A stretch of 64,000 nucleotides of DNA from Schizochytrium sp. TIO01 (Eukaryota > Sar > Bigyra > Thraustochytrida > Thraustochytriidae). Below are positions 1 through 10,473 of this stretch, piece by piece; position 1 is the stretch's first letter; each line of letters begins with the position of its first letter. Location of the stretch: positions 2,681,001 through 2,745,000 of the forward strand of contig SMSO01000033.1 of the NCBI GenBank assembly GCA_004764695.1, given 5' to 3'. The notes under the pieces were generated by a model, which had not been told where the DNA came from, did not search any database, and saw only the letters and a list, made by a program, of their open reading frames with translations. A program made the position numbers and the translations under genes.

Positions 1-2
1 TC

Positions 3-3000
3 ATGAAGAATGAGCACACAAAGTTAATCAGCCAACTTGCTACAATGCTTCTCGATACGGATTGGCGTACGGTAAGGCAAGTTGTTTTTGCATTTTCGAT
101 GCTGGTGGCCCATCCGAACTTGCGAAACCTTGAACAGAAACCACAAGGACTGTCCCTATTATGCTCAGACAGAAACCCATTTGTTCAGTACTATGTAGCC
201 ACTGCACTTGGTAACTTATGCCTCGGCGCAATCCAAGTAAATGGTCAGCAGAAATCAACCTCTGGAATACAAAGCGTTATGCGTACGGGAGTTCCACATC
301 TTATTAAAGCACTTCTCAATCCTAGTGTAGAGCTTTATGTGGTCGAGGCAATTTTGTACGCTTTGTTCTGTTTCGTTCGAGAGAAGCCAATGCGGGAACT
401 GATTGGGCAAACAAATGTGGTCATTAGTGGAATGGGTCTTGTTCAAGTTGATTTTGCGCGTCATAGTTCATCAGGTACGCCAATAACCCCGGAAGATGGA
501 CCAAGGCCACCGATGCCCACCCGAATGCTGAGTGGGGGTAGTAATAGCTTCCCTATCATGCATGTTCTTTTCGCACTCCTGCGCCTTCCTCGAGACATTG
601 AGATCAGTGCTGTCCAAAGCTTTGGCCACTTGCGCAAGGCTGGTGAGCTCTCTGACCTAGCATTCACTTTAGCTTGTCTGGTTATCTGCGAACTTGCCAA
701 CGCACCCGAGAATATTCATCTTCTTCGGGCCTTTGTTTGGGGCGACCGACCGCGTCACAATCTTCAAATCGATAACAGAATTCGGCAAATAGGTTTGATG
801 TCTGCAGGCACAAGCAGTGGAGATCTGTCTTCGCGGCCTATTAAAACGTTCGGTGATGTTCTTTTAAAATTAGTTAAAGATCGCTCAACGAAGCGATTTT
901 CACCTGCGGGAGTAGCGCTTGCTGCGTCTACTTTTTGGTTAACCGATAGAGATTATGAATTTGACTCTTTCGTCGACTCTTCACAGAAAGAACAGATAAA
1001 CATGCAGATACTTCCCTTAGTCAAGGTATTTTCCCGGCAAACATCTCAATTCGGGTTTGACAAATTTTGGGCGGGCTTTCGTGTTGCTCCAGGTCGGGCC
1101 TCAGCTCGTAGTCAGATGTTACAGGACTCAGTTATTTCTGAGCTTTGTGGCGGCGCCAACTTCAAAATGGAAAAGTTTTTGAAGCAAATGCAAGCTTACT
1201 TTCGAGTTTTGAACTCTGATCGTAGTGGAGTTCAAGGTGGTCAAGACGCAGATTTTAATGAATTCTGGATTGCATACTTTCAAGGATTAGTCTTAGATCG
1301 TGTCGAAAGCATTCTACCTGCATTACAACTTCAAGAAACTCAAGATGGACATCAAGATCTTGGACGTCTCAATCCTTATTTTTTCTTGCTTGCAAAAATC
1401 CTCAGAACCTGTATCGATGCACAAGTGTTTTCACGTGCAGTACAACTTATCACTCAGCTCGCCACATCTGGCATATCTCGGGCTCGACTCTTGTTCAAAT
1501 ATGGCGCAGTGCGACTCTTGGTACGTATGCTCTGGTTGATTAGTCATGAACAAGGTTATCTCGTTGTCAAAATTGTTGAAAGTGAACGGGACGACACAGA
1601 TGAAAGTGTAATCACACAAACAAGTCCTACTGAAGGGGATGATAGCATGTTTCCCGAATCAAGCAGTGCTGAGCTAGCAGGTGCAGGCTGGAACAAACGA
1701 ATGGAGCGATCAATTGGCGCTACTCTATTGAGTGCAACTGGACAATCTAACAGCTTCCGGGCGAGAATGCTCGATAATCGAATCTTCGTTGGCGCAGATT
1801 TGCAAGCCCGCTGCAGGCAAATACAAAAGGTTCTAGGCCCCACATTATTACTTCGTGTACTTGAGGCAGTCAACGCATTCACTCGACATGATGAGTTGCG
1901 TTTAGATATTGGTATTCATTTGAGACTCCGAGGACTCCTTTTTAAGCTCTATACAATGTTTCAGCGTGGCAGAATGGTGCAAAATAACCTTTCTTCATCG
2001 CGTTTGGGTGCATCCCGCGCTAACGCAGGCGCTGTAAACATAAATCCACCTTTAGAAGGTCTATTGGCGCCATTCTCGCAAGAGGAGGCCTCTGAAATTT
2101 TTGATGAACTTGCTATTGGCGTGGGCAGCTTGGCACCAGTGAATCATTCATTAACTCGACAGAATTGGACCACCCGGGAGAACATTGACTTGATGCGGCA
2201 TTTAGTCGACGCAGCAGCTTCAGGTGCAACCAGAGATGGAAGTGAAGTGTCATTAGCTGCTCAATACAAAGGGTTGAAAGCTATTTCGGCTTTAGAAAAT
2301 ATCACTCGCTCAAGAGGAATTAAGCCTGTCCTTCTTTCACACACGAATTTGCTGTATAGTCTCACTGCTGTTTTAGAGCATGTTCACCCTGGCACACTGA
2401 GTGGGGACCAGCAGCGAGCTATGGCACTTCTCTTATTGCGAAATCTTACGGCGAGTCCACATGGACTCTTGTTATGGCTGAAGTTCGACACCGCTAATAG
2501 GGCGGCAATTGATTCCTCCGGCAGACTTTTCCCCACAGCATGCGGTGATGCCGCACCTGACAATGTTCAGTTCACTGCATATCGTAAATTGCCCTTCTCT
2601 GGATCTCTTGGGTTTCAAATGGGCCGCTTGCAGTCAGGTTCGTTTGCCCGATTTCATGGAATGGAACGCAATGTTCACAACAACAGTCATGCGATTCGCC
2701 TTCGTGTAGGCCGTGAGTGCTGGGGCGTCAACTTTGCGGATAATTACGTCGTTGTGTTTGATGAAGAAGAGTTGGTCCTTGGACAGGAGTGGAGCATTGG
2801 TGTCTGGTTTTTATGTGAATGTAGCGATCATAGCATTGTACGTGATCAACATAATCAGGATTGTTTTACTCTTGTGCAATGTTTTAATGGAGACCGACCT
2901 ATTTGTATTCTACGAAGACAGTTTGTAGATGATCCAGAAGAAACATCCTTTGAGCTTGGCGCTTATTGCTCAAGTACTCAGACTTGGCATGGATCAGGAA

Positions 3001-3725
3001 TCGACCTTGACAAAATTGTTCCTGGATGGCATCATCTTTTGGTAGTTGGCTCTGGGGGACGTTCGATGTTTTATCTCGATGGTTCTCACAGTGTGCCATG
3101 CGCATCTATCGACTTTCAGCCGATCGATGATGTCTGCGCAATTGGTAATAGTACTTCACAGGACGAACCATGGGGCGTTGCCGCAGACCTTCGTATTTAT
3201 CCATTTGCTTTTGCAAGGGATCCACAAGATTGGGACTTTTTTGTAGACAGCCGGACTTGGGGCCTAGACTGTTATCCAGATGTAGATAACTATCCTCTAC
3301 CTAGTCCTTCCGAGGCTTTGCACATAGGCTATGCTCGGCCTGTGGAACACATTCGATTTGTTACAGCCACGTTTCAACAAGGAGTAATCATGAACTTGTT
3401 AATTAATGAACTCGAGCAAGGGACTCAGCGAACCCTTTCTCTTCAGATCTCCGCAGCTCAGATTTTAGGCGATCTAGCATTGTGTACGGTGTTACGGAAC
3501 AGAGTATTTTGTAGCAAGATCTTGTCATACTTTGCAAAATTTGTTGCTCAAGATTTGCCCTTGCCACCTTCTCCCTCGAGGTGGCCTCTTCAGGGCCTAG
3601 AAATAGAGGAAACCCCAAAACCTGCATCTGATGGTGACACCAATTCCAGCAAAGAAGATGAGCCCCTGGCCCGCCGCGCAGAGCTTAGGAGGGCCTTAAA
3701 TCGACTCATCATCAACTCCAAATAA
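3..3725 (+). CDS. Large armadillo-like protein with ConA/LamG-like domain (5' partial possible)
   Basis: The reading frame is open from the window edge. The methionine at base 3 may be internal, so the true N-terminus may lie outside. 1240 residues are visible. Roughly residues 1-850 are alpha-helical repeat-like sequence with many Leu/Ala-rich helices, which suggests an ARM/HEAT-type scaffold (for example around SLLCSDRNPFVQYYVATALG). A short acidic stretch near residue 405 (LNSDRSGVQGGQDADFNEFW) vaguely resembles an EF-hand loop. About residues 865-1070 look like a concanavalin A/LamG-like beta sandwich, with WSIGVWFLCEC, GWHHLLVVGSGGRSMFYLDG and a closing DLRIYPFAF segment, all typical of that fold. 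The C-terminal tail is charged and ends in AELRRALNRLIINSK. ARM plus ConA-like modules occur together in large BEACH-type scaffolds, but no BEACH domain is visible here. Function unknown; probably an intracellular scaffold. It converges on the next gene. Confidence 0.8.
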   Translation: MKNEHTKLISQLATMLLDTDWRTVRQVVFAFSMLVAHPNLRNLEQKPQGLSLLCSDRNPFVQYYVATALGNLCLGAIQVNGQQKSTSGIQSVMRTGVPHLIKALLNPSVELYVVEAILYALFCFVREKPMRELIGQTNVVISGMGLVQVDFARHSSSGTPITPEDGPRPPMPTRMLSGGSNSFPIMHVLFALLRLPRDIEISAVQSFGHLRKAGELSDLAFTLACLVICELANAPENIHLLRAFVWGDRPRHNLQIDNRIRQIGLMSAGTSSGDLSSRPIKTFGDVLLKLVKDRSTKRFSPAGVALAASTFWLTDRDYEFDSFVDSSQKEQINMQILPLVKVFSRQTSQFGFDKFWAGFRVAPGRASARSQMLQDSVISELCGGANFKMEKFLKQMQAYFRVLNSDRSGVQGGQDADFNEFWIAYFQGLVLDRVESILPALQLQETQDGHQDLGRLNPYFFLLAKILRTCIDAQVFSRAVQLITQLATSGISRARLLFKYGAVRLLVRMLWLISHEQGYLVVKIVESERDDTDESVITQTSPTEGDDSMFPESSSAELAGAGWNKRMERSIGATLLSATGQSNSFRARMLDNRIFVGADLQARCRQIQKVLGPTLLLRVLEAVNAFTRHDELRLDIGIHLRLRGLLFKLYTMFQRGRMVQNNLSSSRLGASRANAGAVNINPPLEGLLAPFSQEEASEIFDELAIGVGSLAPVNHSLTRQNWTTRENIDLMRHLVDAAASGATRDGSEVSLAAQYKGLKAISALENITRSRGIKPVLLSHTNLLYSLTAVLEHVHPGTLSGDQQRAMALLLLRNLTASPHGLLLWLKFDTANRAAIDSSGRLFPTACGDAAPDNVQFTAYRKLPFSGSLGFQMGRLQSGSFARFHGMERNVHNNSHAIRLRVGRECWGVNFADNYVVVFDEEELVLGQEWSIGVWFLCECSDHSIVRDQHNQDCFTLVQCFNGDRPICILRRQFVDDPEETSFELGAYCSSTQTWHGSGIDLDKIVPGWHHLLVVGSGGRSMFYLDGSHSVPCASIDFQPIDDVCAIGNSTSQDEPWGVAADLRIYPFAFARDPQDWDFFVDSRTWGLDCYPDVDNYPLPSPSEALHIGYARPVEHIRFVTATFQQGVIMNLLINELEQGTQRTLSLQISAAQILGDLALCTVLRNRVFCSKILSYFAKFVAQDLPLPPSPSRWPLQGLEIEETPKPASDGDTNSSKEDEPLARRAELRRALNRLIINSK

Positions 3726-4215
3726 TCTAATCGGTGAGACCTTTCTGAAGAGAAGAAACATCTACATAAGTAGAGAAGTGTTCATTAGTGAGTGTGGTGG
3801 ACCCCGCTTGAGAAGGATGTCAAGGACTTTGATTTTGTAACCTATAAAAGAATAAATTGCAAGTGAACCGCATATCTACATAGCTCTGAAATTGGTTTCG
3901 TTTTGATTTATTGCTTTATTATAATATTCTGGCGGAAGTTGTACTAGAACCAGACGCAAACTAATGTTTGCTCTAAAACAAACTTAAAATTGCTTGTATC
4001 ACATTTAGGCTTTAATTTACATATTCAAATAACGCTTCGTGGGATCGTTTGGCTTAGTCATTGAAGTTGTGCTAGGAAACAGGAAGAGTATTCATTTCAA
4101 AGCACACAATTTTAAAACCGGTATGAAGTACGCTCCTGTATTCACAGGGTGGTAGTGGTAGGACTAGCTTTGAAAATAAACATAGGCAAAGTCTGTCTCT
4201 GGAGATGCTCTTCTT
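3726..4215. other. Convergent intergenic spacer
   Basis: AT-rich spacer between two tail-to-tail genes. An AATAAA hexamer at 3851-3856 could serve as a poly(A) signal for the upstream gene. I see no coding sequence or repeat in it. Confidence 0.5.
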
Positions 4216-5448
4216 TTAAAATTGGCGTACAAAGTACTCAGCAGACTGGTCAAAGGCTTGGAAGCCTCCAAATTGAGGCCCACCTTCATGCGCATTTGAA
4301 TCTGGGTCCTTGGAACTTTTGAAACGTTTCCGGGAAGTTGCATGCTTCGGATATGATGAACGAGAGCCATTAGACATATTTCGACGATGACCACTATTTG
4401 ACGACGAGAGAAAGGGCTCCTCTTCCTCTTCATCAAAATCTCGCGAAAGGCGAGGCGCATAAAGGCGCATTTGCAGCAAAACACATAAGAACGCAAGGAG
4501 GAATGTGCAGGCAAAGCATATGTAGTACTGCCATGAGCCTGCCACTGTATCTGCACGAAGTGAACAGAATTCATTGGGGTATACTTGGGCGGCAATGCCA
4601 CAAAACTTAATTACAAGGTAAGCACCAACGAAGCAATAGGTCACCACAGCTAGCAAGCGCCTAGGGGCAACTTCCCAGAGCACTAAGCAAATATTGAATG
4701 CAAGCCCAACAACGTAAAATACTCCAGCTGTAATCGAAAATGTAAAGTAAGGTAGGTCGGTTGTACCTAGACGATAAATGCCAGCTGTATTCAACATTAT
4801 TCCACAAAACAACCATGCGGCTGCCGCGCCCATCGTGACCGTAAATGCCGAGTAAGGTGAAGAGCCTGCAGCCACAAGGGCGAAAATCAGTCCGCACACT
4901 GCAGCTCCAACATAACCTGCAACAAACGGGTCGTACCATGTCTTGAGCGAAGCTGTCACTCCAAACCAGACAAGCGCGTAACCAATTGTTCCATAACTAA
5001 TGCCGAAAAGGATTATGGTGGAGACTTTGGGGATCTTAATACCTCCAAGTAATAATACAAGTCCCAATACTGCCCCAAATGACGCAATTGTGAGACGCAT
5101 GGTTCGGTAAGCTGTCTCCTTGCCACTTGGGGGACATGTGTATCGACTTAAGCTAATGCCTTGTTCCACTGCGGTCATCGGAAGTACCGAAGAATTTTTT
5201 GCTTGATCCCTGGTGTTACTTTCTTGACCAGTGAAGAGAAGCATTGGTGGTTTAACTTCGGAGTCTGAGAAGTTAAGGATTTTTGGTATTGTAATATTTT
5301 CTGCGTCCTTCTTTGAAGGAGCAATATTTTTGAAGTTCTCTTCGAGATCAGTGCGTATCCTCGCAGAAAGACTCAACCCATGACTGAACTCAAGAAAACA
5401 TAGGGTCCAAAGAAGCCAAACAGTCACGAGGGAGGCGGAGCTCCGCAT
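4216..5448 (-). CDS. Seven-transmembrane TMEM198/TM7SF3-like protein with signal peptide
   Basis: 410 residues. The N-terminus is a clear secretory signal (VTVWLLWTLCFLEFSHG), followed by a ~100-residue polar, lumenal or extracellular segment with several N-x-S/T sites. Seven hydrophobic helices then run from about residue 115 to 340, rich in small residues (GAVLGLVLLLGGIKIP, AGYVGAAVCGLIFALVAAG, TMGAAAAWLFCGIML). The spacing and Gly/Ala-rich helices fit the DUF4203/TMEM198 domain found in TMEM198 and TM7SF3. A cytosolic tail follows, with an acidic cluster (DFDEEEEEPFLSSS) and basic/Ser-rich sequence. The start is the only ATG in front of the signal peptide. In animals, relatives act at the plasma membrane or in Wnt-linked vesicles, but a role here cannot be assigned. 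Family call moderately sure. Confidence 0.8.
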   Translation of the reverse strand: MRSSASLVTVWLLWTLCFLEFSHGLSLSARIRTDLEENFKNIAPSKKDAENITIPKILNFSDSEVKPPMLLFTGQESNTRDQAKNSSVLPMTAVEQGISLSRYTCPPSGKETAYRTMRLTIASFGAVLGLVLLLGGIKIPKVSTIILFGISYGTIGYALVWFGVTASLKTWYDPFVAGYVGAAVCGLIFALVAAGSSPYSAFTVTMGAAAAWLFCGIMLNTAGIYRLGTTDLPYFTFSITAGVFYVVGLAFNICLVLWEVAPRRLLAVVTYCFVGAYLVIKFCGIAAQVYPNEFCSLRADTVAGSWQYYICFACTFLLAFLCVLLQMRLYAPRLSRDFDEEEEEPFLSSSNSGHRRNMSNGSRSSYPKHATSRKRFKSSKDPDSNAHEGGPQFGGFQAFDQSAEYFVRQF

Positions 5449-6463
5449 CTTAATTTGATAAGCTTTTGCAAGCTCCTAGTTCCCCGCTACTCTATGATGT
5501 TATTCGGACAAGTCGCGAGCCGATGAACCTGATGAATTCAAAGGAGAGCTTATTGAATAACTTTCTCGTCTAGATGCTGGTTCTGCTCAACAGGTGATCT
5601 ACCCGCCGCGTATGATATAAGGTCTAGCTGCAAACTGGTTAAGAAAGGGCAGCAAAAGAGGTCGGAGGTGATAGATCGACCACCAGCAGCGCAATGACTC
5701 CTTAATAATCAAGGAAGCGCGCACAGACCCGAGGCGTCGGGCCAGCGAAGTGAGCTGTCTGCTGGGAGGATGTCTAGGTACACCCTGTTTCCTAGAAGTG
5801 ATCCGCTAAACTTTGTGGAGCAGCTCGGGCACAGCGGGCCGCCATGGATGGGGCTTTGGAGAATTCATCACCAAAAGTCTTTTGCAAGACTGCAAATGAT
5901 TCTTGTATTAAATTTACAATTGTTTTAATATGTGAACTATATACACGAATTTATACCCCTTCCTTCGCTGAGACTATTGTGAGAAATGATATTTTTTTAA
6001 TATTTTTTTTTTAAAGGAGCGAAACGAGCAATGATTCTATTCAATTCGTGATCCAAGGGAGCGAAGGTGATTTGATATGCCGAAAATTCAAAGCTGTTTT
6101 AGGATTAATATGAGTGAAATTAATTTCTTTCGGTGGCAAAGAGGAAATTTAATGTGAGACAACTTTGATCAAGTTTCGGCAGGGTAGTGAAATTATTTAT
6201 GCAACTATATCGTCAAATCTAAGCCAAAAGATGCAGTACGCCGGCCATTTGTCACGATTTCTGAGAGAAGAGTCAAGATTCCACCATTGAACAGATAAGA
6301 ATTGAAGCTTAATCGTTGAGGCACTTTGAATAGCAGGTTAAAGAACTCATAGAGAAATAATATTCTAATTTAGTCCGAATAGGTGCTATTTGCATGTGAC
6401 ATCCTGCCATCAATTTTGATGAAGGATTTAGAGAACAGGTGTGGCAGCGTGTATGCCTAGATT
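5449..6463. other. Intergenic spacer
   Basis: AT-rich spacer between two minus-strand genes, holding the promoter of the TMEM198-like gene and the 3' end of the coiled-coil gene. It has T-runs near 5995-6012. I see no gene, RNA or clear repeat. Confidence 0.4.
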
Positions 6464-8332
6464 CTATTGGACGCAGCAGCTTTTTTGTTTATTGCTGAAC
6501 TTTTGTGAACTTGAAGAAAGGGAAGAAGAGTCGCGTTTGACACGGTGAGACTTTGGACGAAAAAGAATGCGTAGGCGGGGCCGTTTGCAAGTACGAGTAG
6601 CCTTCTTCTCAGAATCACCATTAGCGGTAGCTTCCTGAGACTTGTCTGCTTCAGAAACAGTAGAAGTTTCAGAAGAAGCTGGTACTGTGCCACGTTGGGT
6701 TTGTGGGTTGTATACCACGCCAGCCTGTGGAGCAATAGCATTTTGAAGCGATTGATTAACAAGGCTTAGTCGTTTTTTGTGTGTGATTCGGTCCTCTGTA
6801 TTGGGATCCTCTGACATTCTTCGAACCCGTTCATTTTCCGAATCCTTAACTGCCTGAGAGCGTAGGATTGCTGAGTTGCGCGATGCCTCTTGGGCTTCGG
6901 CTGCTTCTGCTGCTTTGTTTGCCTGAACACGCTCAGCCTGCTCCAAAGATGCACCTCGATAAGCGTTTGCTTGATTTTCCAAGCGCTCTTGCCGAGCTTC
7001 CTCCTCTTCAATGGCGGCGGCTTGCAATCTACGCCTCTGTTCAAATTCTATTTCAAGCTTTGCTAGAGCGGCTTGAGCATTGTTCTGCACACGCGTCACC
7101 GCGTTCAGATACTCCTCTTCGTGAGCTCTTCGCTCCCGCTCCATTTCAGAGAGCTTGTCAACTAGTTCGGAGGTGATTGCCCTCTCCAGAGAGGCCTCCA
7201 TTTCTTCGCGCTTTGTCTCGAGAGCGCGTTCCAGCTCCTCGACTTTAATATCGAAGTTTGCAAGCATCGTAGCTTCTTCTTGTCCAATTTTTTCAAGGCT
7301 TTTTCCAAGGCCTTCTTCGTGGTTCTCATTCATGGTAGTACCTGCTGTTCCACGCGAATACTTGGATGCTTCTGGTTGTGCTTGGTCAAGTGCAAGTTTA
7401 CCAAGCGCGCCACTAATGTCCATTCGGTGGTGCTCATCCAGAATTGCTGCCTGCTCTGGAGATTGCCAAATTCCCTTGCTGTTGCTCTTCGTGTCGCCTT
7501 GCTCAGGTGCGGATTCGATAATTTGCATGCTATCTTTTACAGCAATTGAAGAGTCTTTGGCTGCTTCAAGACGACCTCTTTCTAGGCTCCACTCCTGGGC
7601 AGCGCGGTTCATGTCCTTCTTCTGCTGCATCGTGAAACGAACTTGGTTCAGAGCAGATTCAGCCACGCGGTTAGCTGTCGCCAAAATTGCTGCTTTCTGT
7701 TCATCTGTAACTTGACGATTCTGTTCAAGCTTAGCAATGTACTCGATACTTGCAGTTCGCTTGCGTTGAGCAAAATCTTCGATGACGGTCTTGCGTTCAA
7801 TCTCCAAAACCCGTTTCTTGTGCTCAAGGTCAGTTGAAACCAAATTTCTGGTTTCATTCTTCTTGCGCTGGCAAGTATCTCGAGTGCGTTCTTCAAGAAC
7901 GCGGCTGAGACTACGCGTTCGCTCTTCTTCGAATATCATCTTCGTATGTAGTTGGTGGATTTGTCGCATCTCGTTAGCGACAATCTCATCGCGCATGATT
8001 TCCAGAGCAGCTCTGAGTCGTTCCTCTGCCGCCGCCTGTTTAGCTAAGGAAGCAGCACGTCTTCGGGTATCGCGTTCGGGTTGAAGTTCATTCTTTCCAG
8101 CAGCCACAAGCTTTCCTGGCTTGTTTCTCTGACTAACCTTGCATTCCGCCTCCGCGTCGTGTTTTTCCTCCTTCATCTCTTGCAATCGTCGCTGTTGTTC
8201 TTCTTCAAACTCGCGGCTAGCCTTGCGCTCGGTGGCCCTGCGATGCATCTCCTCATAGACCCTGGTTTTCTTCATTTCCATGATCCTCGTGGCCTGGTCC
8301 TCAACAACGGCAGCCGGGCCAATGTCCTCCAT
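6464..8332 (-). CDS. Long coiled-coil protein with C-terminal CaaX prenylation box
   Basis: 622 residues counted from the first ATG (MEDIGPAAVVEDQ). The frame is open a little further upstream but has no ATG there. Almost the whole protein is Glu/Lys/Arg/Ala/Gln-rich heptad sequence, e.g. MERERRAHEEEYLNAV and EFEQRRRLQAAAIEEEEARQ, broken by a polar segment around residues 270-350. The C-terminal ~100 residues turn basic and Ser-rich (KKATRTCKRPRLRILFRPKS). The last four residues are CCVQ, preceded by KQKS. This fits a CaaX box whose terminal Gln favours farnesyl transferase, next to a polybasic stretch. The reading suggests a prenylated, membrane-attached filament or tether. No enzymatic domain is visible. 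It could be a cytoskeletal or organelle-tethering protein, but no specific family is recognised. Confidence 0.82.
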   Translation of the reverse strand: MEDIGPAAVVEDQATRIMEMKKTRVYEEMHRRATERKASREFEEEQQRRLQEMKEEKHDAEAECKVSQRNKPGKLVAAGKNELQPERDTRRRAASLAKQAAAEERLRAALEIMRDEIVANEMRQIHQLHTKMIFEEERTRSLSRVLEERTRDTCQRKKNETRNLVSTDLEHKKRVLEIERKTVIEDFAQRKRTASIEYIAKLEQNRQVTDEQKAAILATANRVAESALNQVRFTMQQKKDMNRAAQEWSLERGRLEAAKDSSIAVKDSMQIIESAPEQGDTKSNSKGIWQSPEQAAILDEHHRMDISGALGKLALDQAQPEASKYSRGTAGTTMNENHEEGLGKSLEKIGQEEATMLANFDIKVEELERALETKREEMEASLERAITSELVDKLSEMERERRAHEEEYLNAVTRVQNNAQAALAKLEIEFEQRRRLQAAAIEEEEARQERLENQANAYRGASLEQAERVQANKAAEAAEAQEASRNSAILRSQAVKDSENERVRRMSEDPNTEDRITHKKRLSLVNQSLQNAIAPQAGVVYNPQTQRGTVPASSETSTVSEADKSQEATANGDSEKKATRTCKRPRLRILFRPKSHRVKRDSSSLSSSSQKFSNKQKSCCVQ

Positions 8333-9027
8333 GCTGCTCGAAAGGGCCGCTGTTGTGGATCTAAACTTCAATGTCCTTGCTCAATGTCTGCAGTTCTGGC
8401 CGTCTCGTCAGCCGACAGCTCGTCTTGCGCCGCGAAGGGCCTTACGCGCTTCCTCACAAGGTCTCGGCCACTCAGCAGACCATGACGCGACTACAATTAG
8501 CGTCTGCAGTCGGTGACCTGGTCCCTCTTCGATGTATTCGCGTGAGCTTCTATGCACTGCAGCAATGTATTTCCTGTAGGAGTCCACCTTTTGTAAATCC
8601 ACGCATGCCCACTCTCGCTTGGACAAGCAAAACTTGGATTCGTAATACTGTAATACCACGGTGCTATGCCCAGCGCAGCTTTAGGGGATACACCTGGTCT
8701 TTATTTTAAAGTGCGAATAACAACTCATTATAAAAATACTACACCTCGCCAAGTATTCGTTATTAAAAACAAAGTGTATTCCGCGAGGACGGAAACAATT
8801 CTTCGCTGATTACCGACTAGGCGCTTCTTCGTGAGGAAATGGAAAAGAATCCATTCTCGACATTTGCAGTCCCTTGGCTTTTCTGTGTGGCCCCGTTGAT
8901 CCATGACACGGACTCTCGCGTAAGCTGGGAGCAGGGAAGCACTTTGTAATGCCTTGGAAAGCATCCAGGTGCCCCGAGATCACCTTCTGCAAGAACCGCT
9001 AAATTTGGACAAGGGCCACGATGGCGG

Positions 9028-9058
9028 CGAAGACGAAGACGAAGACGAAGACGAAGAT
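9028..9058. repeat. Hexanucleotide microsatellite (GAAGAC-type)
   Basis: About five tandem copies of a GAAGAC unit. The array lies in a short open frame starting at 9021 that encodes a KTKTKTK stretch. I do not regard that frame as a gene. Confidence 0.85.
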
Positions 9059-10248
9059 GCCCACGTACGAGTTGAAGGAATGCATGCATGTCGCTGAAGA
9101 AAATGCTGGTGACCGCCCGATAGATCCTGAGTTTCAAGATATCGCTTTTATTACATCTTGTCGAACGAATGACACGCCCTGCGGATCTTGTGCCTTTCCT
9201 GGGAACTTACGCACTTCGGATTCTACAGCCGCGCTTGTCCACAAACTCTTTTGGCACTGCTGGAGGGAGATAAATGTCTTGGAAGTCCATGCTCAATGTC
9301 GGCCTTGCGAGTGGTTAGTCACTTCGAGGAGGGATCGTATTCCATATGCATCTGCCTCGATAGAGAGTGTACTTCGAGCGCGATGAACTGGACGAATCGT
9401 TCGACATGACCCATCAAGTAATGCTGCTTGTCATTGCATTGAATGAGCTATCATTGGCTCTTCCGCGCATTTCCTCGTCATGGCAGAACATAACTTGATT
9501 GGGAAACAAACGTCTGCGATGAAAGTTGATTCGTTTGCAGCCCATTTCATTGGAGTTTGGAGCTGCAGAAGAGCTCTTATGCTGACTCTTGAAAGGAAGA
9601 CTTCGAAGAACCGTGTCAGTGTAATCCTTTTTCGATGAGTCGCAAATTGATCGGTTGTTACGGAATAAGGGTATCGCAATTCTGTGCTCTATAAGTTCGG
9701 CGGTAGCGTTTAGGGTAACTAGATGCTAGTAGGTAGGTAAGAGGAATCTCTTTGCATAGATAGATAGCACTTAGAGAATGCGACGAAGTTGAACTTGAGG
9801 TGAGATAATCCCTTCTGCAAGAACTACTTGAACTTTTTGCGCTTTTGTTTCCATGGATGTTTCGATAGCTCAAATCTATCATCAAATACCTCGCACACTG
9901 GTTTATTTATTACCAATCCGGGCTGCTAAACCCGCATGGACGAGCAAATACGGTCTTGATCAGCTCGAGTAAGTTCTAAGTAAAGTATTATCCCGAAGTT
10001 GCAGACTATCAGAATCATTCATTCCCAACGAATGGCGGAGTACCGATGGTGACATCACCATCGGCGTGAGCTGGAAGAACCCATCACTGTTGGAATCTCC
10101 AAATATACAGCAGCGGCATGCCGCTATTGCTTGACTTCGGAATAGACTCTTGTATTTTAAAGATGAAACATGTGCCGGTGAGACCACTCATTACTAAAAT
10201 TGAGTGATTCGCGGCAAAAGCAATTGAGATCATCAAAATAATAACAAA

Positions 10249-10310
10249 AGTAAAGCAAAGTAAAGCAAAGCAAAGCAAAGCAAAGCAAAGCAAAGCAAAG
10301 CAAAGTAAAG
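10249..10310. repeat. Pentanucleotide microsatellite (AAAGC)n
   Basis: About twelve tandem copies of AAAGC, with AAAGT variants near both ends, some 165 bp upstream of the ATG of the release-factor-like gene. Confidence 0.9.
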
Positions 10311-10473
10311 GCCGTTCATCACAGTACAAGTGGCCACCTTGCCTTCTCATTGTTCGTGCTAGTGGGCTGACTCTGTGTCACGCCAGCGCTCCCGAGATTA
10401 CTTCGGACATTCTTTGTCACTCCGTGGGGGCCTGGCACTTCGCGTCTCGCTGGCTGGGCCTGGAATCAACGTC

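Larger units (their letters stand above)
8333..10473. other. Divergent intergenic region
   Basis: About 2.1 kb between the coiled-coil gene (-) and the release-factor gene (+). It must hold both promoters. Short open frames exist but show no recognisable domain or codon pattern. It carries two microsatellites, listed separately: a GAAGAC-type array near 9030 and an AAAGC array near 10250-10310. Confidence 0.4.

Noticed and set aside
7155-7715. 186-codon plus-strand frame
   Set aside because: It lies antisense inside the coiled-coil gene, whose Glu/Lys/Arg codon bias opens the opposite strand.
9021-9386. 121-codon frame starting with a KTKTKTK tract
   Set aside because: The start lies in a hexanucleotide repeat and the rest has no domain or consistent codon use. 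Too weak to call a gene.
10375-10473. 33-codon upstream extension of the release-factor gene
   Set aside because: It would need a GTG start. The ATG at 10474 begins a convincing mitochondrial presequence.
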